Shown: piece after piece, positions 34,701 through 43,080 of the stretch | Numbering within the stretch: position 1 is the stretch's first letter | Layout of the letters: every line of letters starts with the position of its first letter | NCBI RefSeq assembly: GCF_001687305.1 | Contig: NZ_KV700385.1 | Location: 416,523-480,522 of the forward strand | From: Actinomyces vulturis | GTDB lineage: Bacteria; Actinomycetota; Actinomycetes; Actinomycetales; Actinomycetaceae | Length of the DNA: 64,000 nt | Direction: 5' to 3' | Made by a program: the position numbers and the translations under genes | Notes under the pieces: generated by a model | The model's input: the letters and a program-made list of their open reading frames with translations, nothing else | The model's database searches: none | What the model was told of the DNA's origin: nothing

Positions 34701-35653
34701 CCCATGTAGTCACCGCGGTCAATTTCGTCCCAACTGATGCCGGTTTTCACCCAGCCTCGTTTACCTCTGGTAACAGGGCGAATAGTCCATGACGGTGTCA
34801 GCGGCACATAGTAGCGGTTGCTCGCAGGCTTCTGCGGTGGTTCAAAGAGGAGAGCCACCTCAATGGGATTGCGGTCTTGATCCGGGATGAGTCGGTCGAG
34901 GCGCTCCCGCCAGCGCCGTTGATTGCGCTCCGGGTTAATGGTGGGGACCACGGGGCGCGGCTGGTTGACCGATGGCGATGTGGTGGCGTGTCTTGGTCCC
35001 CCGGCCTGCTGGGTAGAGGATGTGTCATCGCTCGTAGCCCCTGTATTTTCTGGCGTTGTCGAGGCTGCGCTACCGCGTCCGCCTGCGGTGTTCTGTTTTT
35101 TAGTCCCCGCTATCCGTGACGTGGGTGTCATGAGAGCCCACAGATCACCCTGTTCTGAGGAAACGGCAGTGTTCTGGGAACGCTCTGTCTCTCCGGCACC
35201 AGTACCCCGAAAAGTTTCAGCCGTTGAGCCCCCCTCTCGTTGAGCACTACCGGCTACTGAGTTATCAGTTTCCTCGTCAGTACCATCACTCCAGGACGTT
35301 GCAGCCTGAGTTACTGGGCGTTCGTCATCAAGATGAGATCCCATGTAGCGAGCAGCCAGGATCAAAGCCACGCAGTGCTTGCATCGTGAACGCACGGGAC
35401 AGGTACATGATCCGTTCCAACTCATCCCCTTTTCATGGGCCGCCCCGTAGATGACGCAATCGTAGGTACCAGACTCAGTCGAGCGGACTTTTCCACTGAG
35501 GAATGCCCCCGAGCCAGCCATCGATACGGTGAGCACATTGCCTGCTTGGAACAAGCCTTCACCACGGTTGAAGGTGGCTTGACCGGCATAGTGGCGTAAG
35601 GCCGCAAGGTCTACGGTTACGGGCCAATCGGTGGGAAGAGGTGCGCGCGCCAT
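31778..35653 (-). CDS. SWIM-domain SNF2-family helicase
   Basis: A 1291-residue protein. The N-terminal SWIM zinc finger (CTCPVRSRCKHC, about residues 83-94) precedes a Ser/Thr-rich region (about 115-235), an uncharacterised middle part and a SNF2 ATPase. Walker A is in DDMGLGKTV near 850, the DEAH-like box is DEGQ near 951, and motif VI is AHRIGQ near 1228. The family uses ATP to move along or remodel DNA and in bacteria is often linked to RNA polymerase recycling or repair. TATTCT (35661-35666 on the complement) lies 7 nt before the ATG, again leaderless style. Confidence 0.92.
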   Translation of the reverse strand: MARAPLPTDWPVTVDLAALRHYAGQATFNRGEGLFQAGNVLTVSMAGSGAFLSGKVRSTESGTYDCVIYGAAHEKGMSWNGSCTCPVRSRCKHCVALILAARYMGSHLDDERPVTQAATSWSDGTDEETDNSVAGSAQREGGSTAETFRGTGAGETERSQNTAVSSEQGDLWALMTPTSRIAGTKKQNTAGGRGSAASTTPENTGATSDDTSSTQQAGGPRHATTSPSVNQPRPVVPTINPERNQRRWRERLDRLIPDQDRNPIEVALLFEPPQKPASNRYYVPLTPSWTIRPVTRGKRGWVKTGISWDEIDRGDYMGKLPDEVTHTLMMIASLRRATSGYYDDPRAARLDSLGSGIWSLLKRLQELSIPLVLRPQSKQASSTPEIIIAPSVAPRLHAEHGKNGVITVRADLDRNDLKTVRQAGNMAHSGYLATRDCADAQAVHATLAQAVGDRLERSSIFSTQAHDYVGIPATAITYTSDETTIFAPIVPAPTEELSNLITADKACIEVPPVQHDVFIDDVLPTLSSSRIHVSTDDSIQAPVPMEPKVLCRLTRVEAEVFTMNVSWHVALVTEQGEVRHSDAWAKAVDGQTELPGPYRARIDQLVSAIQAHYRHHPYVNFTDATYDARGAMAVMDQVIPSIATDKQIIVDKVGHIPHFTEFQGTPEILTSVDDSDERDWFSLSVRIALGDEQVPLERLMHALAHGQDVILLDSGTWVGLDQPDVQRLASLMAEARDLADPRHHTEDGSVMISRLQAGFYQDLVEMGVVAQASERWKQGIADLITLSKRANNPADESSDADAAPSLPAHTPLPQDFTATLRPYQHEGYQWLSLLKRTGLGGILADDMGLGKTVQVLAVIQRAIEESVEASGERPAPVLVVAPTSVIGSWVEQAGQFCPSMRVVPLSKTSKTRGTTVAEECAEADVVVTSYAIARIDSDQFTAVDFSWLVVDEGQFVKNYRSATYKAIRSLKAPNALVITGTPLENSLMDLWALASIGAPGLLPSPDRFIEVYRKPIDQGDKKALERLRSRLAPFMLRRTKNDVATDLPPKIEQILSVDLTPAHRHAYEARLSRERQRILGLLDEDSATARFNALRSLMVLRQMALDPTLVDGEEEVGRSAKISVLLDNITPVIGEGHQALVFSQFTSYLTMVKDQLEKAGVSTAYLDGSTSNREAVIEQFRSGQAQVFLISLKAGGFGLTLTQADYVYVLDPWWNPQAEEQAVDRAHRIGQERPVMVYRLVATNTIEDKVMALKAKKADLFNRVVEGTADMTRGASATAALTSEDIRSLVE

Positions 35654-35660
35654 AACTTCC

Positions 35661-35666
35661 AGAATA
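35661..35666 (-). promoter_or_regulatory. -10 element for the SNF2 helicase gene
   Basis: TATTCT on the minus strand ends 7 nt before ATG 35653. No Shine-Dalgarno with proper spacing exists, so transcription probably starts at or near the start codon. Confidence 0.45.
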
Positions 35667-35711
35667 CAAGGGTCCTAGCGCGCACAAAAAGCAGGCTGAC
35701 CTAGTCGGTCC

Positions 35712-37340
35712 TCATTTCTTGTTCTTGCGTGAGTGGTGCCTACGGCGGCGAGTTTTTGCTCCACTGTCACCGTTGCTCTTGTGGGAACGGTGGACCGAGC
35801 GGCGCATCTGTTCACGCCACAGAGCGCGCTCTAAGTCAATCTGGGCCATCTTGTGGGTGAGGATGCGTTCTTCCACAATGTCCCGGGTGACGGTGGGACG
35901 GTGATGATGACGAGGGTGAGCGTGAAGACGTTCGGGAGCGCGCGACGTCGCAGAACGATCAGATCCCTGGGGTGCTGCAGTAGCTGCGCGGCCTGCTGCA
36001 GTGGGAGCCACACTGACGGGGGCCGTAGCGTGCGGAGAATCAGTGGAATTAGAGATGAGGTCAGCGGAGGGAACTGAGGAGTCTGCGGGAGCAGCCTGGC
36101 CGGGCAGGGCCGGTCCCTGAACCACACCGAGCGTCTCATTACGCGGAGACTTATCGCTAGGCTTGGCAAAAGCCAGAGCAGCGGTAGGCATGATAAGGAC
36201 GCTCAGCGCACCGGCCACCACGAGGGTAGAAGCGTTGCGCTGGTCCATAGCTCCCGCAGCCACAGCCACCTGGGTAACAGCCACGATGATGGGCAACGCG
36301 GTGGTGGAATAGAGGGAGACTTGGAAGCACTGACGAATGGAGAAGACACGGCCGCCGCCGATCTTGCGTTCGGCGAAGGTGGCCAGCCACACGGGCACAC
36401 CACGCACAAGCATGAGCAGAACCATGAACGCCAGTAAGCCACGGACGTTGGAGCCTACGGCGCCCATCCAGATGGTCATACCGCTGGTGACAAAAAAGAG
36501 GGGGATGAAAAAACCGTAGGCCAGGCCGTCAAGTTTTTCTTCGTATTCTTTGTTTCCCTCAGGCAGGGCGTGACGCAGGATGAAACCGGCAGCGAAGGCT
36601 CCAAGTACCACGTCGAGTTCGAAGACTTCCGCGAGCGCGCATAGGGCCACCAAAAGAAGTACCGTGATGCGAATAGAGGTTTGTGCGGTGGTACGGGAAG
36701 ACAGGTGGATAAAATCGGTAATCTTTTGTCCAAAGCGCTTGACTCGGTCAGTGAATTTCACAATGGCGACAGTGACCAGAACAAAGATAAAGAGGATACC
36801 TAGTCCACGCACTGGGGAATGGGAGCCAAGCAAAAGAGCCATCAGGATCACGGGGCCCACTTCACCGACAGCCCCATGGTTGAGGACTGTGGCCCCCACC
36901 GCCGTCGGAAGCATCCCTCTCTCACGCAAGATGGGCAGGAGCGTTCCCAAGGCGGTTGAGGTCATAGCGATGGCGATGGCAATACCTCGTGTAGTAAAGG
37001 GGCCGCCCTCATCAATACCGAGCACGGCCACGGCACCGAAGGCAAGGGTTAGGGAGAACAACCAAGCAACCATCGCATGGTGCCCGCCTACACCTTTAAG
37101 TTCGTTGACGTCGATTTCGTAACCAGCTAGGAGAAAAAGGAAGGCTAGTCCGAATTCACGGAGAAATTCGATTGGGGCAGTGTTAAAGGCAAGCCCAAGT
37201 CCCCACGGACCAATGAGGATGCCACCGACAAGCAGCAGCACGGTTTCAGGAACGATTCTTCGAGGGATGAGAAAAGAGAGCACTGGTGCAACAAACGCCA
37301 CCATCGCTACCCAAAAGAGGGACTGGAATGCCTCGGCCAC
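35712..37340 (-). CDS. CPA2-family monovalent cation/H+ antiporter
   Basis: A 542-residue protein. Residues about 1-390 form 12 or so membrane helices of the KefB/NapA type with GPWGLGLAF, FLFLLAGYEIDV, TSTALGTLLPIL and AFAAGFILRHALP. It exchanges Na+ or K+ for protons. The last 150 residues are cytoplasmic, disordered-looking and rich in Pro, His and Arg, ending in a very basic KTRRRRHHSRKNKK. Neither a RCK/TrkA-N domain nor KefG is visible. The tail is longer and more basic than usual. Confidence 0.9.
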   Translation of the reverse strand: MAEAFQSLFWVAMVAFVAPVLSFLIPRRIVPETVLLLVGGILIGPWGLGLAFNTAPIEFLREFGLAFLFLLAGYEIDVNELKGVGGHHAMVAWLFSLTLAFGAVAVLGIDEGGPFTTRGIAIAIAMTSTALGTLLPILRERGMLPTAVGATVLNHGAVGEVGPVILMALLLGSHSPVRGLGILFIFVLVTVAIVKFTDRVKRFGQKITDFIHLSSRTTAQTSIRITVLLLVALCALAEVFELDVVLGAFAAGFILRHALPEGNKEYEEKLDGLAYGFFIPLFFVTSGMTIWMGAVGSNVRGLLAFMVLLMLVRGVPVWLATFAERKIGGGRVFSIRQCFQVSLYSTTALPIIVAVTQVAVAAGAMDQRNASTLVVAGALSVLIMPTAALAFAKPSDKSPRNETLGVVQGPALPGQAAPADSSVPSADLISNSTDSPHATAPVSVAPTAAGRAATAAPQGSDRSATSRAPERLHAHPRHHHRPTVTRDIVEERILTHKMAQIDLERALWREQMRRSVHRSHKSNGDSGAKTRRRRHHSRKNKK

Positions 37341-37388
37341 GCGGTTTCCTTCCTACCGGGGGACGTCACTAGGGTTCACAATACTGGT

Positions 37389-38735
37389 ATGCATGCATTT
37401 TCTTCTGCACCCTCCGCTCCCTTAACTCGCCTACCTGATGGGACTGTGAAGCAGATCAATCCATTTACCGGAACACATGTGTGGACTGTCCCGGGCCGGG
37501 GAAACCGCCCGTTGACGCCACCTCCGGCCACGGATGAAGTGTTAGAGGAAGGTGAACGCACCCGTATGTGCGCATTTTGCCAGGATAACTATGCTTTGAC
37601 TCCTCCAGAGAAGGCGCGTGTAGTTCGTGACACGGATGGTTCCTGGCACACCATCGTGGGTGTAAGTGCCGACGATATGCATGCAACGGTGGCCGAATTC
37701 CGTCGTATTCCTAACTTATTCGAGATTCTGTCCTTCGATTTCTGGTCAGCCAACTACGGCTCTCATATGAGTGATGACGCCATAGCACATCTCAATGCCT
37801 ACCTGTCCACTTCCAGTGGAATTGAGCATTGTCGTGCGATTGTGCGCACGAAGATGGCTGCCAGTGGCACTCCCCTACCTACTGATCATCAGATAAGCCT
37901 GGATGAGTTACGTGAACAGGTTCGTCCTTTCTTCGCTAGTGGTCACGATGTGATTGTGGGGCGGCGCCATGTGGTTGATGGTGCTCATTACGCCTCGCAG
38001 TTGGCATCAAGTGGCACGTTGAGTGTGGATGAGCACCGCGCGTATATCGCTTTCACGATTGAAGGAATGAAGGATATTTATCTTTCAAACCCGTGGGTGC
38101 GATATGTGGCGGTGTTCCAAAACTGGCTTCGCCCTGCTGGTGCTTCATTTGACCACCTCCACAAGCAGTTGGTGGGCATTGATGAGCATGGGGTCAGTAC
38201 GCAGCGTGAGGTGAATCTACTTCACCACAACCCTAACTCGTTTAATGATTTGGCTGTGAACTATGCGGCTCAACAGAAGTTGCTTATTGCCGCAAATGAT
38301 CATGCAGTGGCGTTTGCTGGCTTTGGCCACCGTTATCCCACGGTGGAGGTGTACTCACGCTCATCATGCACTGAACCGTGGACGATGGATCCTGATGAAC
38401 GTGACGGCATGGCTGATGTTCTCCATGCGGTGCACGCCGCTACAGGCCCCACTGTTCCCTGCAACGAAGAATGGCACCATACTCCCCTCGATGTTGATAC
38501 GCCAATGCCATGGCATATCAATATCAAGTGGCGTGTATCGACCGTCGCTGGTTTTGAGGGGGGCACCAAGATTTACATCAACACGATTGACCCATGGACA
38601 CTGCGTGAACGCGTAGTGAGTGAGTTGATGCGTCTGCGTCACGAAGGCGCGATTGCTGAAGACTTACTTATTGGCAATGAGTGCCCGCGTACGCCAAATA
38701 TGCTGCGCTACAACCCCTTCCTCACCAGGGTATAG
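37389..38735 (+). CDS. DUF4921-family protein (HIT/GalT-like fold)
   Basis: A 448-residue protein with an early CAFC pair (CAFCQDNY) and a late FDHLHKQL segment, a HxH-type motif of the HIT superfamily as in galactose-1-phosphate uridylyltransferase. Other conserved blocks are FEILSFDFW and INIKWRVSTVAGFEGG. I match it to the actinobacterial DUF4921 family; nucleotidyl transfer or hydrolysis would be in keeping with the fold but is inferred. Divergent from the antiporter gene with a 48 bp gap. Confidence 0.75.
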   Translation: MHAFSSAPSAPLTRLPDGTVKQINPFTGTHVWTVPGRGNRPLTPPPATDEVLEEGERTRMCAFCQDNYALTPPEKARVVRDTDGSWHTIVGVSADDMHATVAEFRRIPNLFEILSFDFWSANYGSHMSDDAIAHLNAYLSTSSGIEHCRAIVRTKMAASGTPLPTDHQISLDELREQVRPFFASGHDVIVGRRHVVDGAHYASQLASSGTLSVDEHRAYIAFTIEGMKDIYLSNPWVRYVAVFQNWLRPAGASFDHLHKQLVGIDEHGVSTQREVNLLHHNPNSFNDLAVNYAAQQKLLIAANDHAVAFAGFGHRYPTVEVYSRSSCTEPWTMDPDERDGMADVLHAVHAATGPTVPCNEEWHHTPLDVDTPMPWHINIKWRVSTVAGFEGGTKIYINTIDPWTLRERVVSELMRLRHEGAIAEDLLIGNECPRTPNMLRYNPFLTRV

Positions 38736-38899
38736 TAGGCGTTTCCTTACTGTGAGCCATGCCGCATCACAGGCCATGAGAGAGATCTAGTTATACCTGA
38801 GCGTTCCAGTGTTGACATGGGTACACATAAAACGCACATGCGAGGTAAGAAAAAATCGAAAGACTTATCGAAAGTACATTACCTCCTTTTCTCCCAAGG

Positions 38900-38959
38900 A
38901 TGACCACCAACTTCTTGATGATCAATTCATCACGGCACGAGAACTTTAGAAGGCAATGA
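38900..38959 (+). CDS. Candidate 19-codon leader peptide before the MFS gene
   Basis: ATG 38900 opens a frame of 19 codons ending in TGA 38957-38959. The stop overlaps the MFS start (ATGA), as in a translationally coupled leader. The peptide ends in RHENFRRQ. No correctly spaced ribosome site is seen (AAGG abuts the ATG). It might be chance; leader peptides of this kind do regulate some efflux genes. Confidence 0.25.
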   Translation: MTTNFLMINSSRHENFRRQ

Positions 38960-40134
38960 AATATCGCGAGTTATTAGTTGTAGCCCTTGGGTTTGCAGTA
39001 CGTTTAGTATTTTCATTAGAAAGTACAGCAATCATGCTTATCGTCCTTTCTGATAAGGGCGACATGAAAATCAGTGCCATCATCGGTTTACTGTCAATTA
39101 TCCCTACTGTGGTACTTGGAACAGTAGTTGCACGATCACTTCAACGTTTCGGAACAAGCCCCATACTCGCAATTTCACTACTTCTCAATGTTATTGCGTG
39201 TACAATATTCTGCCTCACCCCTGAAACAAATAAAGTCATCCAAGGCATTGTTTTTGCACTTACTATTGGCATAATTCGTCCATTTACTGATAACGCAATA
39301 AATGTCTTAGTGATAGAGGTCGCGGACGATGATCGCCTCGAACAATTAAACGGCAAACTCTCCACGCTTCAAGCATTGGGGAGCGTCATCGGAGCTCCGC
39401 TCAGTGGCATGCTTTTTGCTCTCTCTCCTATCGCCCCGATTATCATCGCCATATTTACTACCTGCTTCTTTACGATATTAATCGCACCATCATCCCTAAA
39501 AACTCAAGTCACGAAGCGAAGTGAGAAAATATCAAAAAAGCCCCATCTGCCTACTAAGTTACCTCAACTCGCATTTCTCCTTGCCTGCGTTGGCTTTATT
39601 TCCAATGTGAGCGCCGGTGTCTTCAATGCCGCATACCCCGTTCTCCTCCTTAACCACCATGGTCTTTCATCCACGATGTACGGTTTCTGCAATGGCGCGA
39701 TGAGTGGAGGAATGATCGTTGCAAACCTCGCGTTCATCTACGTGGTTCAGAAGATTGATTCATGGAGTTACGCCAATATTGCTGATTTAGTTCGCTTCTT
39801 TGCAGTTTTCGGCCTCATCTTTTTACCAGCGGCACCCTCTATAATGTTGTGTTGCATTATCTATGGTATTTCCATGGGCGTTTGGAACGTTGGTTCATCT
39901 TCAGCATTACTACGAATGGCAAAAGGTGACATGCAAGCCGATATTATTTCCCGCTACCGTTCCATTGTCTTCGCTGGTGCACCTATCGGTTCCGTTCTAT
40001 CTATGCTAATCAGTAACTACGGACCAGTATTGGCAATGTGGTCCGCTGCGTGCGGCTGGCTCATCTGTCTCGTCATGCTCACCGCAAAAAGAAAAAACTA
40101 CCTCGCTATATACGCTCATGATTCCGGAGAATAA
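38956..40134 (+). CDS. Major facilitator superfamily transporter, AT-richer than neighbours
   Basis: A 392-residue protein with about 12 hydrophobic helices. Motif-like parts include VARSLQRFG (loop 2-3) and PLSGMLFAL. Probable role is export of a small compound such as an antibiotic, but substrate specificity cannot be read. AGAAGG lies 2-7 nt before ATG 38956. Codon usage is distinctly AT-richer (TTA, ATA, TTT frequent) than the flanking genes, and the 220 bp before it are AT-rich too. This suggests horizontal acquisition. Confidence 0.85.
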   Translation: MKYRELLVVALGFAVRLVFSLESTAIMLIVLSDKGDMKISAIIGLLSIIPTVVLGTVVARSLQRFGTSPILAISLLLNVIACTIFCLTPETNKVIQGIVFALTIGIIRPFTDNAINVLVIEVADDDRLEQLNGKLSTLQALGSVIGAPLSGMLFALSPIAPIIIAIFTTCFFTILIAPSSLKTQVTKRSEKISKKPHLPTKLPQLAFLLACVGFISNVSAGVFNAAYPVLLLNHHGLSSTMYGFCNGAMSGGMIVANLAFIYVVQKIDSWSYANIADLVRFFAVFGLIFLPAAPSIMLCCIIYGISMGVWNVGSSSALLRMAKGDMQADIISRYRSIVFAGAPIGSVLSMLISNYGPVLAMWSAACGWLICLVMLTAKRKNYLAIYAHDSGE

Positions 40135-40272
40135 CCCTGATTGCACTCCAATGATCCTTTGCTCAGATGAGCACACAGATACTAGCCGGTGGGCTTAACG
40201 TTTCAGCGATCTCGCAGCACTTCACGATTTACGATCCGCCTTCACGTCAGTCACGTGGAAAACAAACGATAG

Positions 40273-41133
40273 TTAAATGCCGAGGGCGCTGCGCTCTTCA
40301 GGACCTACCCAGCCGGGTCGTGATTCCAAGGCGTGGAACCAACGTGCTAACGCCGGCCAGAAAGAAATGGAGGGTGCTCCACCGGGATAACGGTGGCGGT
40401 CACCGTGAACATATGCCTGCATAGTAGTAAAGAGGCGAATATCTGGGCCGGTGGGTTCGTCGCCACACAAGAATTGGCCGGTGGCTAGAGTGGAAGCCAG
40501 GATAGGGGGATCAGTAAGTGTCAGTGCTGCTTCACGGGATGGTTCCATGTGAGTGGCTCGCGCAAGAATTGTGTCAATCACGTCCAGGGAAATCATGAAC
40601 TTATCGGCAGCCATCTGGGCTTTTTCTTCATCGTCAGTGTGGGTGATGAAGCCATGAGCGTTGTTGATATGTTCACCGATCCATTCATCCCAGCCTTTGA
40701 TGGCCAGTTGACGATCTGCGGGGTAGAGGTCAGGGGCGCCGGCTGCGTGAAGGGGCTTCCATGCGGTTGCGAGATCTTCCAGGAGTGCACCTGAGTCCGC
40801 CATTACCACCTGCTTGGTGGTCATATCGACCAGGGCAGGAATAGTGGGAGGGGGAGTGTATCCAGGGGTGGTGGCGTATACGTCAGCCACAGACTGACAT
40901 CCGAGTACAGGGTCTACACCTGGTTCGCCATGTTCGTCAGTCAGTTCCCAAAAACCATCGTTACCACGACCATAACTGAGAGACACAGGGATGGCTTCGC
41001 TCAAGCCCAGCAGACGGCGTGCGATAAGAACACGGCGACACCAAGGGCAGAATCCTGAAACCACCAGGCGGTATCGACCTGCTTCAACGGGCAGGTCACC
41101 TTCAGTGAAACGATGAGCAGAACTAATCGGCAT
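40273..41133 (-). CDS. Glutathione S-transferase Xi-like/glutathionyl-hydroquinone reductase-like protein
   Basis: A 286-residue protein. The N-terminal thioredoxin-like half has CPWC (Cys29-Cys32) in GFCPWCRRV, with a Pro in the cis-Pro position in PPTIPALVD, and the C-terminal helical half has the GST fold with FLCGDEPTGPDIRLF. The CPWC and TGPD motifs are those of the Xi-class reductases, which reduce glutathionyl or, in actinobacteria, perhaps mycothiyl conjugates. The latter is inferred. AAGGAG is at the right distance before ATG 41133. Confidence 0.88.
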   Translation of the reverse strand: MPISSAHRFTEGDLPVEAGRYRLVVSGFCPWCRRVLIARRLLGLSEAIPVSLSYGRGNDGFWELTDEHGEPGVDPVLGCQSVADVYATTPGYTPPPTIPALVDMTTKQVVMADSGALLEDLATAWKPLHAAGAPDLYPADRQLAIKGWDEWIGEHINNAHGFITHTDDEEKAQMAADKFMISLDVIDTILARATHMEPSREAALTLTDPPILASTLATGQFLCGDEPTGPDIRLFTTMQAYVHGDRHRYPGGAPSISFWPALARWFHALESRPGWVGPEERSALGI

Positions 41134-41163
41134 GGTGGCTCCTTGATATGGGTTATATCTAGC

Positions 41164-43080
41164 CTAGATGAGTGTCTCGTCGCGGGCTAGCCGTCTCTTA
41201 GCTTGGATCATGGGATCAGGGACAGGCACAGCAGCCACGAGATCTCGAGTGTACTGATGCGTGGGGTTCGCCAAAACTTCACGAGTGGAACCAGATTCAA
41301 CAACAGCCCCGTGGCGAAGAACCACAATGGAGTCAGCAATACTTTCCACCACGGCTAGGTCATGAGAGACAAACAGGCAGGCGAATCCAAGTTCCTGCTG
41401 GAGGCATGACAGCAGATCAAGTACCACCGCTTGAACAGAAACATCGAGAGCACTGGTCGGTTCATCGGCAATTACCAAACGCGGATTCAAAGCGAGTGCG
41501 CGAGCGATAGCAATACGCTGGCGCTGGCCCCCGCTCATTTCGTGGGGGTAACGGTCAGCATAATCGCGAGGCAACTGAACGGCATCGAGAAGTTCTTCAA
41601 CACGTGCACGGCGCTGACTACGGCCCATATCAGAGTTCAAAACAAGGGGTTCAGCGATAGAGAACCCCACAGTACGACGCGGGTTCAGCGAAGAAGCAGG
41701 GTTTTGGTAAACCACACCAAGTCGCTTGCGCACGGGGGTTAGAGCCCTGCGTTTAGCGCCGGCCACCTGCACACCATCAATGATGACGCTGCCACTGGCC
41801 ACAGGAACCAGACCGATGAGGGTATTAGCAATGGTCGATTTTCCGGAACCTGATTCGCCTACTAGCCCCAGAACGCTACCGGAGGGAATTTCAAAACTCA
41901 CGTCACGTACAGCATGGAAAGGCGCACGGCGTCGGGTCTTGTAGACCACGTCGAGGTGATCCACACTCACCACGGGAGCAGTTTCACTGGCGGAATCGTG
42001 CGGAGATGATGCCACACTATCGATGCTTAATGGATGAGCAGAAGAGAGTTCACTGTCTCGAAATTCAGCAGACTTAGACGAAAACTGCGGGACCGATGTA
42101 GCAGTGCATGAAACACTCACTCCATCAGCAGCCTGAGATACCTCAGCAGAAGGAAAAGCAGAAGTTACCTCAACAGGCACATTCTCTTCATTCGGTTCAT
42201 CATTAGCCATTGCCCGCAAACCGGTCAACGAATCACACGACATGTGTTCGCGTTCGGAGGGGAGAGTGCTTTCATGAACGCCACGAATAGCATCCAGACG
42301 CGGAACGCTGGCAAGCAATTGCTTGGTATAGGGGTGCTGAGGGTTGTAAAAAATATCGTCCACGCTGCCACGTTCCACAATATGCCCATGACGCATCACG
42401 GCTACATCATCAGCCACGTCAGCTACCACGCCCATGTCGTGAGTGATAAGGAGAACACCCACCCCCTCAGTAGAGGTGATGTCACGCAGCAGATCGAGAA
42501 TACCCGCCTGAACGGTCACATCAAGGGCAGTAGTAGGTTCATCAGCAATGAGGAAGGGGGGATCGCAGGCAAGGGCCAGGGCGATGCAGGCACGCTGCAA
42601 CTGCCCACCGGAAAGTTGATGAGGGTAGGAACGGGCAATGCGCTCCGGGTCATTAAGACCTACTCGGGTAAGCAGAGAGATAACATGCTCGCGTGTGCTG
42701 TCCGCTCGCCAAGAGCCTGGGTGGGCTTTGGCTGCTTCAGCAATTTGAAAGCCCACGGTGAACAGTGGATCAAGAGCAGTAGTGGGTTCCTGGAAAATAG
42801 TTCCCACCAGCCGTCCACGGGCATCATCAAGGACTTTACGTGAAGCACCGATGAACTCGGTTCCGCCGATAACAGCGGAACCGGTCACCGTTGCCGTTGA
42901 TGGCAGGAGGCCGATAGAGCCCAAAGCGGTGACTGATTTACCGGAGCCCGATTCCCCCACGAGTGCGAGTACTCGTGAGGCAAGGATCTCCAGGTTAATC
43001 TCACTACTTGCAGGTTGAGATGCTCCAGCGAACTGGACACTCACACCACTCAGGCGCGCAACGGCCTCCTGCTGTGTCAT
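41164..43080 (-). CDS. Peptide/nickel ABC transporter ATP-binding protein, DppD-DppF fusion
   Basis: A 638-residue protein with two ABC ATPase domains, each with Walker A (GESGSGKS near 38 and 412), signature (LSGGQLQR, MSGGQRQR) and Walker B (LIADEPT, VIADEPT). They match DppD and DppF, fused through a Ser-rich linker of about 80 residues (around 270-370). It energises import of peptides, nickel or similar ligands. Its ATG overlaps the upstream binding-protein stop by 1 nt (TAATG). Confidence 0.92.
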   Translation of the reverse strand: MTQQEAVARLSGVSVQFAGASQPASSEINLEILASRVLALVGESGSGKSVTALGSIGLLPSTATVTGSAVIGGTEFIGASRKVLDDARGRLVGTIFQEPTTALDPLFTVGFQIAEAAKAHPGSWRADSTREHVISLLTRVGLNDPERIARSYPHQLSGGQLQRACIALALACDPPFLIADEPTTALDVTVQAGILDLLRDITSTEGVGVLLITHDMGVVADVADDVAVMRHGHIVERGSVDDIFYNPQHPYTKQLLASVPRLDAIRGVHESTLPSEREHMSCDSLTGLRAMANDEPNEENVPVEVTSAFPSAEVSQAADGVSVSCTATSVPQFSSKSAEFRDSELSSAHPLSIDSVASSPHDSASETAPVVSVDHLDVVYKTRRRAPFHAVRDVSFEIPSGSVLGLVGESGSGKSTIANTLIGLVPVASGSVIIDGVQVAGAKRRALTPVRKRLGVVYQNPASSLNPRRTVGFSIAEPLVLNSDMGRSQRRARVEELLDAVQLPRDYADRYPHEMSGGQRQRIAIARALALNPRLVIADEPTSALDVSVQAVVLDLLSCLQQELGFACLFVSHDLAVVESIADSIVVLRHGAVVESGSTREVLANPTHQYTRDLVAAVPVPDPMIQAKRRLARDETLI

